From positions 5,747,316-5,811,315 of the forward strand of contig QVOM02000053.1 of the NCBI GenBank assembly GCA_003586115.2: a DNA stretch of 64,000 nt, written 5' to 3'. The position numbers and the translations under genes were made by a program. Below, piece by piece: positions 1-12,615 of this stretch (positions are counted from its first letter, which is position 1; the number at the start of each line of letters is the position of its first letter). The notes below the pieces were generated by a model. The model saw only the letters and a program-made list of their open reading frames with translations. It had not been told where the DNA came from and searched no databases. The stretch comes from Salvator merianae. Its lineage: Eukaryota; Chordata; Lepidosauria; Squamata; Teiidae.

Positions 1-959
1 ATACTGATTGAGTATTAAATATCTAACGGCAATAATTTATGGTTCATTACCTCTTTTTGGAGTTTCTTAGTTGCAGAGTGCTTGAATTTTAAGCAGTCTA
101 ACTTTCATGAGAAGCTGCTTTCAAATGCTGAAGACAGCAAAGGCACAAAAACTGCAATCTTCTTAATTTGGATCCTTTCATACTTAGTTGAACTGGGATC
201 TTTAGCCTTGACAGAAAACATGTAAAAAAAAAAAAATGCAAGTTGGATTAATGCAATTAAAGATTTCATGATGAATATTTCAAGAATCGTCATCTGTAAT
301 GTTCATTTTAATTAATATGTGTTTGTGTGGGGGAGGAAGGAATCCTGCTTTGTGGGGGGCGGGAGAGAGGGAACAGTGGCAGCTGTGACTAAAAGGTATC
401 TCGGTGAGCAGCTTCTGACAATTATAATTGTCATTAACCCTTTCTTTCTTTGGAAGCATATTCAAATGTTGTGATTTCAGTACTACGACAACAATGACAA
501 TGATTCTGTGTCGGTTGTGCAATCCACAAATGTAAGGACTGGAGTTAGTTTGTTAATTCAAATAGTGTCTAATCTTTTTAAAAAAATCAGCAAAGGGTAT
601 ATTTGAAGAATGTGGTTTCCAAGTAGTGCTGCTTTTGGTAGTTGCCTCTTTTTTTCATTTGTTGAATTGCTATTTTCTCTATTCTGATGTCTCTCTTTCC
701 TATTGCAGCTTATGTGCTAATAACTACTGAAATTACTGTTTTCTTTCTCCCAGAGGTGTTGGATTTCAATTTGGAAATTTTGATATTTTATGATCTTCTC
801 TAATTCTTCCTTCTCAGTTGTACTGTCTCCTGAGAGAGCTGCATTCATTACTATAACTTTCTTTTTATGCCCTTCAACTTTGACACTGGAAGTCATATTA
901 CAATCAAACTGGATACGACGTTGGGAGGCAAAAACGACAAATTAGGAGAAGCTTTAGAA
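1..959. other. no gene seen
   Basis: AT-rich non-coding sequence. It has a short A run near 223-235 and a G-rich stretch near 329-370. No exon, RNA gene or recognisable repeat was found. Open frames are short and lack codon structure. Confidence 0.6.
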
Positions 960-2345
960 GCTTTAGTTGCATTAAAGCTATCACTCCCTCTATTCTGCCT
1001 TCCAACGGGTAGAATATGGGGATACTTGTTAACCAGTCCACCACCCTGGTGCTGCTGCTTTTGAATGCCAGATCAGTCCAGAATAAAACATCACTCGTCC
1101 ATGACTTAATGCTGGGTGGAGGAGCTGATTTGGCATGCAATACTGAGACCAGGATGGATGAACTGAGTGGGCCTAGTCTTACCCAGCTTTGTCCCCCAGG
1201 CTATTTGATGCACTGCTGTCCCAGACTGGTGGGGAGGAGGTGTTGCTGTCATTCATAGGACTTCTATCTCTCTTACGAGGCAACCAGTTTGCTCTACAAC
1301 TGGGTTTGAGGGGCTGTTTGTGTTGTTGGGCCAAAAGACAGAATAGGAATGTTGCTGGTGTACTGCCTACCCTACTGCCCAGCAACCACCTTATCTGAGC
1401 TGGTCAAGGTGGTCTCTGCTGTGGTGTTGGAATCCACAGTCACAATGGTGTTGGTGTGTGTGTGTGCTAACATCCATGCCATAACTATCCTCAGTGAAAC
1501 AGTTGAGTTCTTCATGGTCTCCATGACAACTGTGGAGCTGCCTCCGTTTGTAAGTGTCCAACTCACACAGCAGGCCATAACCTCAATCTGGTCTTTGACA
1601 CAGAGATGATTCGCAAGAATCCATTGGTGAGAGGGCAGGCGGTAATTCTGTTGTCATGGATGGATCATTTGCTGATAAAAATTGGACTTACAGTGGCACT
1701 TCCCCTCTGCAGGGGCGGGGGACCCATTGAGTTGGTTCACCATCAGAGACTGATGGAACCTGAGTGATTCCTGAATGCTATGGCATATTTTACAGTTTCC
1801 ATGAATGATGGTCCTGCTGAGGCTCTGGTCTCTCTTTGGAATTGAGAGATGAGCAGGGCCATCAACATGGCTGACCCCAAGTGCCCATGGCATACCTGTG
1901 GAGCCTGTAAAGTTATGGGCAATGAAACAGGAAGGTTGATAGCTAGAAATGAGGTGAAGTACATCCTGCTGTGAATCTAACCAAACACAGGCTAGAATAC
2001 ATTATAGTGCCTGCCATGTGGCAGTGATGGTGGCTAAAAGGTTTTATTTCTCTGCCAGCATTAGATCCTCAAATAGCCATCCAACAGAGCTCTGGATTGG
2101 TTGAGAATAATCCAGAGAAATGTCTAAAGAACCAACTAGTCCAATTACTTCAAATCATTTTCAATTATTTTGGCCTAAGGATGTGGACGAGCTACTTGCT
2201 AAGGTCTGACCTACTATATGCCCTCTAGATCCTTGCCCTTCTTGGCTGATAAAAGCTAGCTATCATGGTGTGACCAGGTAGGACCAGTGAGCAGTGAATG
2301 TCTCCTTGAGAGGTAGGTCGGTCCCACTGGGATTTCTGTACTGAC
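960..2345 (+). pseudogene. L2-type LINE ORF2 fragment (endonuclease to start of reverse transcriptase), broken
   Basis: Relic of a non-LTR retrotransposon polyprotein that would carry an APE-type endonuclease followed by reverse transcriptase. Seen: conceptual pieces LLNARSVQNKTSLVHDL, GADLACNTET and LCPPGY (1016-1210) match the endonuclease N-terminus. FFMVSMTTVEL near 1510-1540 and a later LSWMDHLLIKIGL near 1655-1690 correspond to the end of the endonuclease domain. DVDELLA followed by DPCPSWLIKASY near 2180-2260 matches the RT entry region. The pieces lie in different frames with internal stops, so at least three frameshifts separate them. A full-length L2 ORF2 is about 1,000 residues, so this is a 5'- and 3'-truncated dead copy. 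L2 is favoured over CR1 from the endonuclease wording. The boundaries are approximate. Confidence 0.8.
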
Positions 2346-4859
2346 CATGGGAAGGCAAAATTCAAGAGAGTGAACAGATTGCTAAGTATAAAAGATTATG
2401 CATTTTTCTTTAAGTTATAGATCATTTATCCAAATTTGGATTTCTTCTTATAAATTAATATTTGAATATTTTATATGAACCCGATCCCCCCTAATTCAAT
2501 GTTTTGGTGACATGAAAATAGGCTAACTGCAAAGCAGAACATTAGCTGAAGACCCCATTTCTTCTTAAAGATCCAATTCAACTTCAAAAGTAAGGAGGTA
2601 AAAATACTTCTTATGCCGCCGAGGTCAAATCAATTTGGAGCAATTTGCTCTTTCAAATAAGGCAAGTCATTAGTGTTATTATTATTTTAAAAGAGAGAAT
2701 GAAATCTCCATTGCAGCAGACTTACTCATGTAGAACAGATTACAATATGCATGCATAATATCTAAATATGGAGTCAATTAACTCAATGATTTTATCTCAT
2801 AAATAATGCTAACCTGACAATGTCCTCTGGGACATCTTAAAAAATGAAATGTTTCTTTTTCTGTACATCTTAGCTCAGCTAAATAAGAATCAATAAACAG
2901 TACATATAAAGTCATATCTCTAGCCAAATGAACCATCTCCAAAGAGAGCAGCAGATTAATAAATTTATACCAAGCAGGTTTTTACAAGAAAATATAAGTG
3001 CAAGGGACCACGTCTATATAGAAATAAATATGTACAACTATATAATGAATATGCACGCACGCATCTCATTTTAACCAGCTTACCTTGGTTCATAAACCTT
3101 ATAATCCAGGTTTCTCTGCAATATTGTTCCTGACAGCATTGGACTTTCCATTCACCACAACAGAACATCCTCAGCACAGCACAACACAACCAAAGTTCCT
3201 GGCTTCAGAAGCCCCAGGGGTCCCATTTTGGAGGCACAATTTGGTGCACCACCAAATATGCTCCCCTCGCACCAGTAATCTGAAACATTGTCAGGCCCAC
3301 ACGTACTAGTTTGCTGGCAAACAGTTCTGGTCTCCAAGCTGCCTCACCTTCCAAACCATTGACCCTTGCCTTAAACTACTCCCAAGTGCTTTGAGGACAT
3401 GTAGTCCAGGACAATCACTCTGTCCTATCCATGTGGATGCACAGGGGGTAGAGGAGCTGACTCAAAGGCTGTAATCACAGGCCAGATTGTTGCTGGGGAT
3501 CTGGAACTGTGGCATACTTCTGAAATCTGGGCTTTGTGAAAGATTTTTTCCCCCCAGAATTTGGCTTTCTGTTTTATCATAACTTTAATGCATAATCTTT
3601 TATGCATTAACTGTGGCCTGTCCACCATCAAACAAGTAACATTTGATCCCACTGTTTAATTCCATTGAGAAGTACGGTCAAAACATTTTGATTACAAAAA
3701 AAAAGTGTCTCATATTTTTAAAAGTATGTATTTAACATTTGGAAATAAAACGGGAAATCACTGTCCTATGAAAGCATGAAATTATATCTACAGACCTTCA
3801 AAGCAGTGGTTGCAGTGTAGAATTTGCCCTGCTAAAAGCTTGTCTTGCACTACAGAACTTCAGAAAAAGGGATGTGGGAGTGTATCATTGATGGAATTTA
3901 ATTCCAAATGATATTGAAAGGTCAGTGCCAACGCGTAACTCATTTTTTAAAGAAAGATAACATATGTGAACTCGTTATTTCCTCCTTTTAACATATAATG
4001 ACCTTGTCAATTGACTTAATGAGGAAATTATACATGCTGTACTCAGACTTAACAAACCTCTCAGAATTTAAAAAGATAAACCAAAAAAAGAAAAGAAAAA
4101 AAAAATGGAAACACTGCTCTTGTATGCCAACCATCTGGTGACAAGTAACATAGAGATAGCTACAGTATGACCTTCGGAATACTATTCTTTGGTGTAAGTT
4201 GTAGCAAGTGCATAAAATGGGTCATCAGGAGCCATAGAGAGATGCAAGGGAACAGGAAGTCAGTGATTGATGACTTTCCCTCCTACTGCACCACAGCATC
4301 AATCTCTTCTACTGGTGACCCATCAGATCAGCATAGCGACTACATAAGATGTAACGAGGAGGTTTGCTAAGTTGCTGTTATGGCTGCTTGTCCGGAGCTC
4401 AAAGAAAAGGGGAAAGGGATCAAGAAACAAAAACATCCATGATCTATTGGATCTGGGTGTTCATATTCTCTCATGGTGCCTGACATGACTGACAAAACTG
4501 ACAGCAGGAGCAGGAATACATATTTATAAATGCTTATGCTTGCTAATTACAGTTGCAGACCAGCAATATGAAATAAAAACAGTCAGCAAGGAGACCGTTA
4601 AAAAACCCCAAATATACAGACAATTAAAATTATACTAATATGCATCCTTTAAGGTATAAAATACAAAAATCATATGACCAGAGTAAAATATATGATAAAC
4701 AGCACCAGCATTAAAGAAGACAATATGGTGACTTAGAGGTGACAGCAGAGACTTTGCCTGTTTCTGCACTTGTCCTGCTTGTTCCAGTACAGAGTGGATC
4801 ACCCTGTGCCGGAATAAGCAATTCATCCCAAGAGCAGATGGATGGATTCATCCCTGGAC
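2346..4859. other. no gene seen
   Basis: AT-rich sequence with short A runs near 3700 and 4083-4105. I found no coding similarity, tandem array or element terminus here. Confidence 0.5.
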
Positions 4860-4884
4860 TGCAACGAGGCTGTCTTCACTGAGA

Positions 4885-4950
4885 CTTCTATTCTGACCTA
4901 GTCCCAGCATTGACTCTGAAGCTTGTGCCAGCTTCAGAGCTGACCTCTTA
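4885..4950 (+). repeat. unclassified dispersed repeat with central hairpin, copy 1
   Basis: Positions 4914-4923 and 4930-4939 form a perfect 10-bp inverted repeat (CTCTGAAGCT / AGCTTCAGAG) around a 6-nt loop. The reverse complement of the sequence at 8098-8145 resembles this hairpin and about 25 bases of its left flank, with roughly 80 percent identity by eye. That indicates two copies of one element in opposite orientation. A short palindromic DNA transposon (MITE) would fit, but no terminal repeats or target duplication were located. Confidence 0.45.
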
Positions 4951-5050
4951 GAGCTCTGGTGGCAGGAATGAAAGTTCCTGACCTGCATAGTTCCAGGGGG
5001 GCATTTTGGCAGTGCAACACCTCCTTTAAGAAATAAGGCTGCAATGTCTT

Positions 5051-5967
5051 GGCCTCTTCAGCCTTCAAAGAGCAACTCCAAATTAAAGACCTAGTTGCAA
5101 AAATCCGTACAATGATCTGGAAGACCGGTTTACATGGTCTTAAACAATCTTGGGAACAAGCCCTTCGTATAGCTCTATCAAACCTAGAATGGAAAACTGT
5201 TCTGGCATACTGTGTTTTACCTAGCTCAGCAGTTATATTGAAAGGAAACCTTTTAATAATATTGCATAAATGATATAGAACATCACTGAGGCTTTTTGAT
5301 TTGAGAAATGGCCTTTTCACTTCATATTGGCATTTGGGGTCAAAAACAAGACACATATTTTCCAACTTTAGTGGGAATGCAAGGTAGTTAACTGATTCTG
5401 GATGTTGGTACAAATAGAGATATAAAATGTTCTCAAAGAGACTATTAATCTTAGACTGAATTTTTGTTTTTGCTGATTGGCACAGGAAACAATAAAGAGG
5501 AAATATTTGCCTTTCTGGAAGTTTATTGTTGATAGAAGCTAGATTGTTACTAGCTTGAAATTGAAAGATGATTAAAGAACTGGATATTTACTATTGATAT
5601 TTCAAACTTCAGAAATTTCCAACAATAGCATTCTTGACTTCTCCAACTAAAACAGGTACAAAATGTCATGAAAAGTAAACCTTGTTTGCAAGCATAGAAA
5701 TCACTATTAAACTCTGTTTCCTCTTTGGACAATTCAGCTCTTCTGAATGTTCAACTACTCGGTTTCTGGAATGAGATGGTCAGAAGGATCTAATTCACAG
5801 CTTAGCTAGATTATACATTTGGGAACAACCCATTTTAGTATCTAAAGTTGAGAAGTATGTCATTTCTGTATTAGATTTTGTTTTATTTAACCCTCCCCAA
5901 CTTCAATATATTTTAGTTAGCTTGTTTAGACTACCTATTATAATAATGGATTAATGTAATTGTATCT
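5051..5967. other. no gene seen
   Basis: A minus-strand frame of 159 codons starts at 5413 and runs through to 4934. It has no family similarity I recognise and no splice context. It is best treated as chance or as part of an unrecognised repeat. Nothing else was supported. Confidence 0.45.
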
Positions 5968-6032
5968 GGAAGGAAGGAAGGAAGGAAGGAAGGAAGGAAG
6001 GAAGGAAGGAAGGAAGGAAGGAAGGAAGGAGG
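5968..6032 (+). repeat. (GGAA)n microsatellite
   Basis: About 16 near-perfect GGAA units. Confidence 0.98.
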
Positions 6033-8069
6033 TATCTTGCCCTTCACCTAAGTGGTGTCAGCTTCTCACACAAGTTGATCCCAATTTTCCAATATTCTGT
6101 TGCAAGGATGTGTAGACATCTTTGAAATGTCCCCTATTGACCTTAGAGGATTATGAACATGTTAACCAATAATGACCTGGAACATGCCTGAAGGAGAACC
6201 CAGGTTATAAGCCACGGAGTATGGTGGAACACTGTTCGTGTTGACATTATGGGCTAGCTGATGATAATATTTAGCACAGTAGTGACTAGGTGATTTATGA
6301 GGTGCAAGTGTAGCATAAATTTCATTTTATAAATAATTATTTTTACAGTTATTTGTAGTTCTGGTGATACCTTGAATTTATTGTACATTATTGTAAGGGC
6401 TGCTGAACAATAGTATTTTGTTGATATTTTCCTCTGGATTCAGAAAGATATCATGGGAGAAACTCAAATATACTGGTATCATATACAGTCAGTGATAAAA
6501 GGGTCAGTAAGTCACATTGGACATGTTCATTTCAAGGCTAAAACACAAGGGAAATTATTTGACAGCTGAACTCTGGAGAAGCAGAACGGGGTTCAATAGT
6601 TTTCCAAAGCTGAATACAGGATTCATCCCTTAGGTTGGTTTACACAAGTCTGTAAAATCATAAACCTGTTGAGCAGACAACAGGAGAGAAAGCACATAAT
6701 CAGCTAAAATTTATTGAGGAAAAGAAGAAAGAGATCGTAATACTTTTATGATGGTGTTTTTATGTTTGTTCTGATAGACTGTCCAATAAAGTCAGAAGAA
6801 AAGGATCCTATTTCAAGTCAGACTAGACCAAAATTTGTGTTACTTACAACAGGTCCTGTACATGAGCAAAATCTTTACATACATCTTTTATTTTTTGTTT
6901 ATCTAGCACAATGCTTGACAATAATCATCTCCTGAATGTAATGGGTTTGTATAATACTATATGTCTTTGGTGTCATCCATTTTTGCGTTGTTCTTTTAGG
7001 CTCACAACAAATCCTGACACACAGGGTCTGTGACATTCTGATAGCACTTGGGGGTTAGTTAGTTAGGAGCCAACATTTCTCAAGCTATTTTCTATTGTTT
7101 AGTAACAAAGACCCAACAGAATTCTGCTGCTCAAGTTAATCCTCCAATTTGACACAGCAGAACATTGTCCTGGCCACAACTTAGATTCTGGCTGAAGAAT
7201 GAAAAGGAAGGCAGCATTGTGTACATCACTGGTCTATGTAAACAGAATTAATGGAACACAAGGATGCACAGAATTAATTCAAGGTGCTGCTAACCTCAGC
7301 ACCCTATGGTGTTTCAGAACTACTAGAATGATTTTGATAGAGAAATCCTGACATAAATAATTACAAGGTTTTTGGAACTTTCTGCCTTGAGCCTTATTGC
7401 ATATTTTATCCTGGTGCAGACTAGGCAGAATTTGCTATAGTTTTCATCCTAAGGAACAAGCATCTTTTCCATTTCATGGGTGTAAACACTGTCTGCAGTC
7501 ATCTTTGAGCCCAACAAAATAAAATCTGACATAGCTTCCATTTCTTCTCCCTCTATTTGCCAGGATGTGATGAGACCAGATTCCATGATCTTATTACTAT
7601 TATTATGATTTTAAAAATGTTCAGTTTCAAGCCAGTTTGTGCTCTCTCCTCTCTCATGCATCTAAAGAGGCTTCTTAATTCTTCTTTACTTTCTGCCATC
7701 AGAGTGCTATTGTGTGAGTATCTGAGGTTATTAATATTTCTATTAACTCCAGTTTTGATTCACCCAACCTGGCATTTCACATGATGCACTCTGCATATAA
7801 GTTAATATTATCACCTTGCAATTCTGGTGAAATAATGAAATCAATATACATAAAGCATCTTAATGGAAAGAAGCTGGGAATTATCTGGATTGCTGGTAGA
7901 CCTGATTAAGCAGGTACACTGGCAGATCAGCAGGTCCTAATCCAGAACATGGAGACATGAGGAAGGATCACTTCCATTTTCTGGACTATGAGGAGACCCA
8001 TTTCACTGGCACATCAAAGTGCATCATTGAAATAGGTCCCCAGGAAGTTCTGTGACTAGTAACTGTGGC
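6033..8069. other. no gene seen
   Basis: Unremarkable AT-rich sequence. No exon-like frame or recognisable element was found. Confidence 0.5.
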
Positions 8070-8097
8070 TCCTAGCCCTTTGGAGTCCACTTAGATC

Positions 8098-8145
8098 ATC
8101 CCTGAAGCTCATGCGAGCTTCAGAGACAGTGCAGGGACTAATCCG
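8098..8145 (-). repeat. unclassified dispersed repeat with central hairpin, copy 2
   Basis: A perfect 9-bp inverted repeat (CTGAAGCTC at 8102-8110, GAGCTTCAG at 8115-8123) surrounds a 4-nt loop. Read on the minus strand, this hairpin and its flank match the 4.9-kb copy (see 4885-4950). Confidence 0.45.
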
Positions 8146-8730
8146 TCTTAATACAGGTGCATCTCTTTCATTCTATCAGTAAGGTTAAGCATCTTGGTCA
8201 TTCTGCAATTTGTAAGCTGTGTAAGTGTGTGTAGAGTCATAAGACTATAACGCTAACAAAGAATCTCATATCAAAATGGAAGAATGCAGGTTCTCCTCAA
8301 AACGATGGCATGTCTTCAATAACTAAGTGTTTTGTATCTTTATTGCTAGAGGTTCTTTGGCAGTGAGGAAAGTGACTAAATCTAGGAAATGCTCTGCATG
8401 AAACTAATCACATCAGCAGGCAGCTGAAGCACCTGATCAAATGCATCTTTTCTCTTTCCAGCCTCGATTATGTTCAAATAATTCCTGTTCTTAGTAACTC
8501 TGGATAATATACTCTTCATTTGGCGCCCGCTGTTATTTTGGATTCATAAGCATAACATCATGGAATAATGCTCTCATACAAAGTTCTTGTTAAAAAGAAC
8601 ATAATCTTCCTTTGATGCTGACCTCATACAGCTGGCTTTAAATATTACTGTAAGCATGGAATAATTTAACTAAAATAACTGCAAGTGTTTGCATTAGTAC
8701 TTTCCTTCTCTAATGTGGGGGAGGGACAGA
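8146..8730. other. no gene seen
   Basis: No supported feature. The sequence is AT-rich and has no clear repeat. Confidence 0.5.
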
Positions 8731-8808
8731 GGAAGGAAGGAAGAAAGGAAGGAAGGAAGGAAGGAAGGAAGGAAGGAAGGAAGGAAGGAAGGAAGGAAGG
8801 AAGGAAGA
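8731..8808 (+). repeat. (GGAA)n microsatellite
   Basis: About 19 units with one AGAAA interruption near 8741-8746. It lies 152 bases from a pyrimidine-rich array of opposite strand sense. Confidence 0.97.
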
Positions 8809-8958
8809 TAGCCAATTATATGTTCCAAGAAACCCTAGGTTTTCACAAATCTGTATCACGTTTGTACATAAAAATACACTAAATTAATTTCATTGTTTCC
8901 TTTCATTTTTGACAATCCAATCAATTTCCCCCACCGAATTATTATTGCCTCATTTCTC

Positions 8959-8960
<2 letters not shown>

Positions 8961-9029
<69 letters not shown>

Positions 9030-9098
9030 TTTCTTCCTTCCTTCCTTCCTTCCTTCCTTCCTTCCTTCCTTCCTTCCTTCCTTCCTTCCTTCCTTCTT
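8961..9098 (+). repeat. compound (TTTC)n-(TTCC)n microsatellite
   Basis: TTTC units fill roughly 8961-9027, then TTCC units continue to the end. The sharp change of unit suggests a substitution that spread through half of the array by slippage. Confidence 0.97.
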
Positions 9099-9100
9099 TT

Positions 9101-9926
9101 AGATCATCTCAAATTTCTTCTTAATTTTCAATCAGGACTCAATTGTCTTGTTATGCATATACTTTTAGTGTTTTCCAGCTCAATGGTGCAACATTTTCTG
9201 CTCTTATCTTGCCTTCTTCAGGCATTAGATCTGACAAGTAGAAGACAAATTCATCTTTGTATATACAAAGGAGGTCCATTTTCTTGACATGTTTGCTGTT
9301 TCATCCGTCATATTGAAATTTTTGGCTTTGCCTTTCAGAGCAATTCTAAATAAATAGTTCAGCAAAACAACTTTGCAACATTGGCCATTTCTGTATTTAC
9401 TGTATCACTTTGTTAAGCAATGCAATGCATCTTGTCAATTTGAGGAATCCAAGCTATATTTTCGCATATTTTGCTTTGATATTTCAGTCTTTTCAATCCT
9501 CTGAGGGCAGAGTCAGGCTCATATTGGAGCTTTATCTTTGATCTCTTTCAAGCACAGTTTTGAGCCATTGCAGATCAAAGTGCAGTTTAGAGAGATCAAA
9601 GGTGAAAAACTTTAATGAGAGATAAATGGAAAGAAAGAGTGGACAGTTCATAGAACTTCCTCTAGAAGCACTCCCAGCTTCTTAGATGAAATGCCAGACA
9701 GACTTCCTTTAGAGATAATTTCACTACCAACCTGCATGGGAGAGCTTTATATTTTGAGTTCTGCAGGGCTGGCTTTCATTTCACAAAAAGACAACAGTAG
9801 CCAAGGGAACTGATTAAGATCATGGTACTGAGGAGTTGGGGGCAAGTAATAATTTACAGCTTGCCTTTGATTGTCACGTTTTGATGTGTTGTGGGTGAAG
9901 TAGCCTTCACTGCCATTACATGGAGT

Positions 9927-9929
<3 letters not shown>
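9101..9929. other. no gene seen
   Basis: Plain sequence with no supported feature. Confidence 0.5.

Positions 9930-9961
<32 letters not shown>
9930..9961 (+). repeat. (CA)n microsatellite
   Basis: About 15 perfect CA units. Confidence 0.97.
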
Positions 9962-9964
<3 letters not shown>

Positions 9965-11935
9965 CCCTGCACTTATAACCTGCCTTCCTGTTAATGGGTT
10001 AGGATGAGTCACTTTCTCAGTCTTTACACAGCTAAATATCTCTTGCTGAATTCCCCCTCCTATTATTATTTTCCCCCTTCATGGTTGTAAGAGAGATGCA
10101 GAGAGATGAATAGGTTTGAAGTGAGCCATACAGCTTTTTCAAGATGGGAGTAAATATCACAGACCCCGTGTCCTGTAATCCAGCCATTTAGAGATGACAA
10201 AGAGGAGAGCCTTATGCATTCCTGAGACAGTTTTGATTGGATTTGATTCCAAAAAATTAGAAACAGGCTTTCTCTCTAGATTTATTGTGACATCTAGATT
10301 GATTGCAGAAGCACAATGGCTCCATCTTTCTATATTCTTCATTCATGTTTCCTTGTTGTTTTCCTCTTTCACCATTTCACTTTCAGGAAACATAAAGAAA
10401 CTGTGAAATGAAAACTGAGAATACAGTTATGTCCCTGTGCATAATTTCCTTGGGAGAGGTTTCAGATAAGTCCAGAAAGTCTGTTTTTAAAAATTGGTCT
10501 CATTTGCCTCCCGTCCAAAAAACACAAAGTTTGCAGTTCTAGCTAGATGTTGCAAGATGAGAAGAGTTTCCTAAGATTAGCCTTCAGAATCTGAGGCAGG
10601 AAGAATGACAGCTGATGGGAATACTGGATTTACTCCAGGAAAGCTGCTTCACAACCCATCTCCTTATGCAGACGGTTCTCAGGATGAGATGTCCTCTTCT
10701 GACAAGACCTTATGGTGCTACCATGAAATGCACCCTCTATATGGCCAGTAACGATGTGATAGAAAATGGATGTCTAACCCTTAATCTCTTCTTACAAAGG
10801 TTTGTTTCTGTCAAGGAAATGTTAAATATTTAAATTCATCAAGAATCTGAACTTTGTTTTGCCACCTCTCTGTTTCATACTCTTTAGAGTATTCTTTTGC
10901 AATGATCTCCCCTCTTGAGCGTCTTCGTGCGAACAAATAAAGAGGAAACTATTTTAAGTTGAAATCCACAATCCTATAGTATTGAATGCTTCCAAAATTG
11001 AAACTATATTATTATGATGCTGACTTCAACATACTGTAGTCTAGGCTGCAATTACATTTTCAAAGGAAAGTCTCTATATTATTCTACCAATCAACTCATG
11101 CGACAGACTCTAATATGTTTATTTATGCTTCAGTTTCTCTTCTCAGTTATTCATAACTCCCTTTTCAGGGTTTTCTCATCTTGCCTATATTACGGGGTTT
11201 TTTTTTAATCTACTTGCCCTCTATATCTCCTTGTTCCCCAGAGAAGTAGAAGCATATGAGAATCTGTAGATCCTTTCAAAGTCACCAAAATTGAATTGAT
11301 CCAAAATTACAGCTCAAATTATATCTATCTTTCCCATTAGTTTTGAGAAATTTATCAATAAGTTGTTTTGTTCTTGGCACATACCAATTTCATTTTTCAT
11401 TTTTTCCTCGCTTCAAAAACTGACCATGTGTGAGAAGAAATAGTATATATTTGATTTGATCATTTCTGGACCAGTAGAGATTCCTCAGATGGAAAAAAAA
11501 AAAAAAAAGACTCTGCAGGTGTTACAGTAATATGTATAATGGTTAGCAAGGTATAATGTACATGTTTTTAGTGCAAACAATAGGACCTAAATGTCTATCA
11601 TGTAACCTTCAACATAATTCTGTTTTGTGCTTAATGCGGAAAAACCAATTGCTTTCATTGTTTAACTTCTCATTCCTTGTGTTTTTGCTAACAACTTATC
11701 TTAAAATAGATGAATGAATTTAAATCACCCTGCACCTCTAAGTCAGAGTCCCCCCTAAACATAACAATGGAGTGTGGCTGGAAGGGGGCTACCTCTTTCC
11801 CAAGGCACACAGCATGTTTGTGGGGAACCTGGTGCTAAAACATTTGTAGATGGCCTGATTCTGGGTCAGGGTTTTGTCTATAGCAGAGCAGTTCCCTTGC
11901 TGTGATCTATTGACAGTCAGTCCTCAACACAAGCT

Positions 11936-11936
<1 letters not shown>
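9962..11936. other. no gene seen
   Basis: AT-rich sequence with a run of about 16 A near 11493-11508. No exon or element terminus was recognised. Confidence 0.5.

Positions 11937-11981
<45 letters not shown>
11937..11981 (+). repeat. (AAT)n microsatellite
   Basis: About 15 AAT units, near perfect. Confidence 0.97.
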
Positions 11982-11983
<2 letters not shown>

Positions 11984-12238
11984 CACTAAAGAGATAAGCC
12001 AAACATATAAATGATCTAGGCAACCATCTAGTATGTCAACTATTTAGGTGGCACCAAATTACATAGGTGACATGTTTTTCTTTATTTAATATTTGTATTC
12101 TATTTTTCACATGCTTCCAGATGCCTCCAACTGTTGAATCACAGCAAGAAAATCCCCAACCATATTTTTGATGGGTCAGATAAAACTTCTCCTCCAACTC
12201 CTGTGGCAGGATCAGCTGCAATTTTGAGACTGAAGGGT

Positions 12239-12360
12239 AGAGGCTATCCTCTACTTCGCTCCTCCAAATCAAGGGAGGGAGGGAGAGGTAGCCTCCCCTG
12301 TCTGTCAAAAAACACAGCTGAGATTCCCTCACTACAGTCTGACAGGGAGGGGGAGGGGCT
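12239..12360. repeat. purine-rich stretch with inverted repeats
   Basis: AGAGGCTATCCTCT at 12239-12252 is nearly the reverse complement of AGAGGTAGCCTCC at 12284-12296, apart from one missing base. G-rich runs follow at 12273-12290 and 12343-12358. The block is more GC-rich than its surroundings. No family is recognised. Confidence 0.5.
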
Positions 12361-12532
12361 TCCTTTCTTCCTCAGAATCAAAACAGGGGCTTCCTATTCC
12401 CTGTGCTTGAATAGACAAGCAACACACAGGGACATGTAAGTTCCCTTAAGCAGCAGCAGCAGTGGCACCATCAGAGCAACAGAACAAGAAAGAGGGGACT
12501 GTTTGAATAGCTCCAAGAGGAGGGAAATCTAG

Positions 12533-12615
12533 CCAATCACAGCATGGGAACAAATGCTGCCAGCCAGCAACCAATCAGAGCTTTGGGAAGCTGGAAGATG
12601 GCTGGCCAATCAGTG
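12533..12615 (+). promoter_or_regulatory. three same-orientation CCAAT boxes in degenerate tandem units
   Basis: CCAAT occurs at 12533-12537, 12571-12575 and 12606-12610, each followed by CA, giving spacings of 38 and 35 bases. The first two units continue with similar words (CAGCATGGGAA and GAGCTTTGGGAA), so they look like diverged tandem copies. Clustered CCAAT boxes bind NF-Y in many promoters and in LTR U3 regions. No TATA box, CpG island or exon follows, so promoter activity is only a guess. A tandem-repeat fossil is the alternative. Confidence 0.3.

Noticed and set aside
8685..9124. Frames rich in KEGR or FLPS repeats
   Set aside because: They are translations of GGAA/TTCC arrays. The same applies at 12969-13241 and 16878-17102.
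12343..12358. G-quadruplex candidate
   Set aside because: Only three G-runs of three or more in close spacing, so a four-run quadruplex is not supported.
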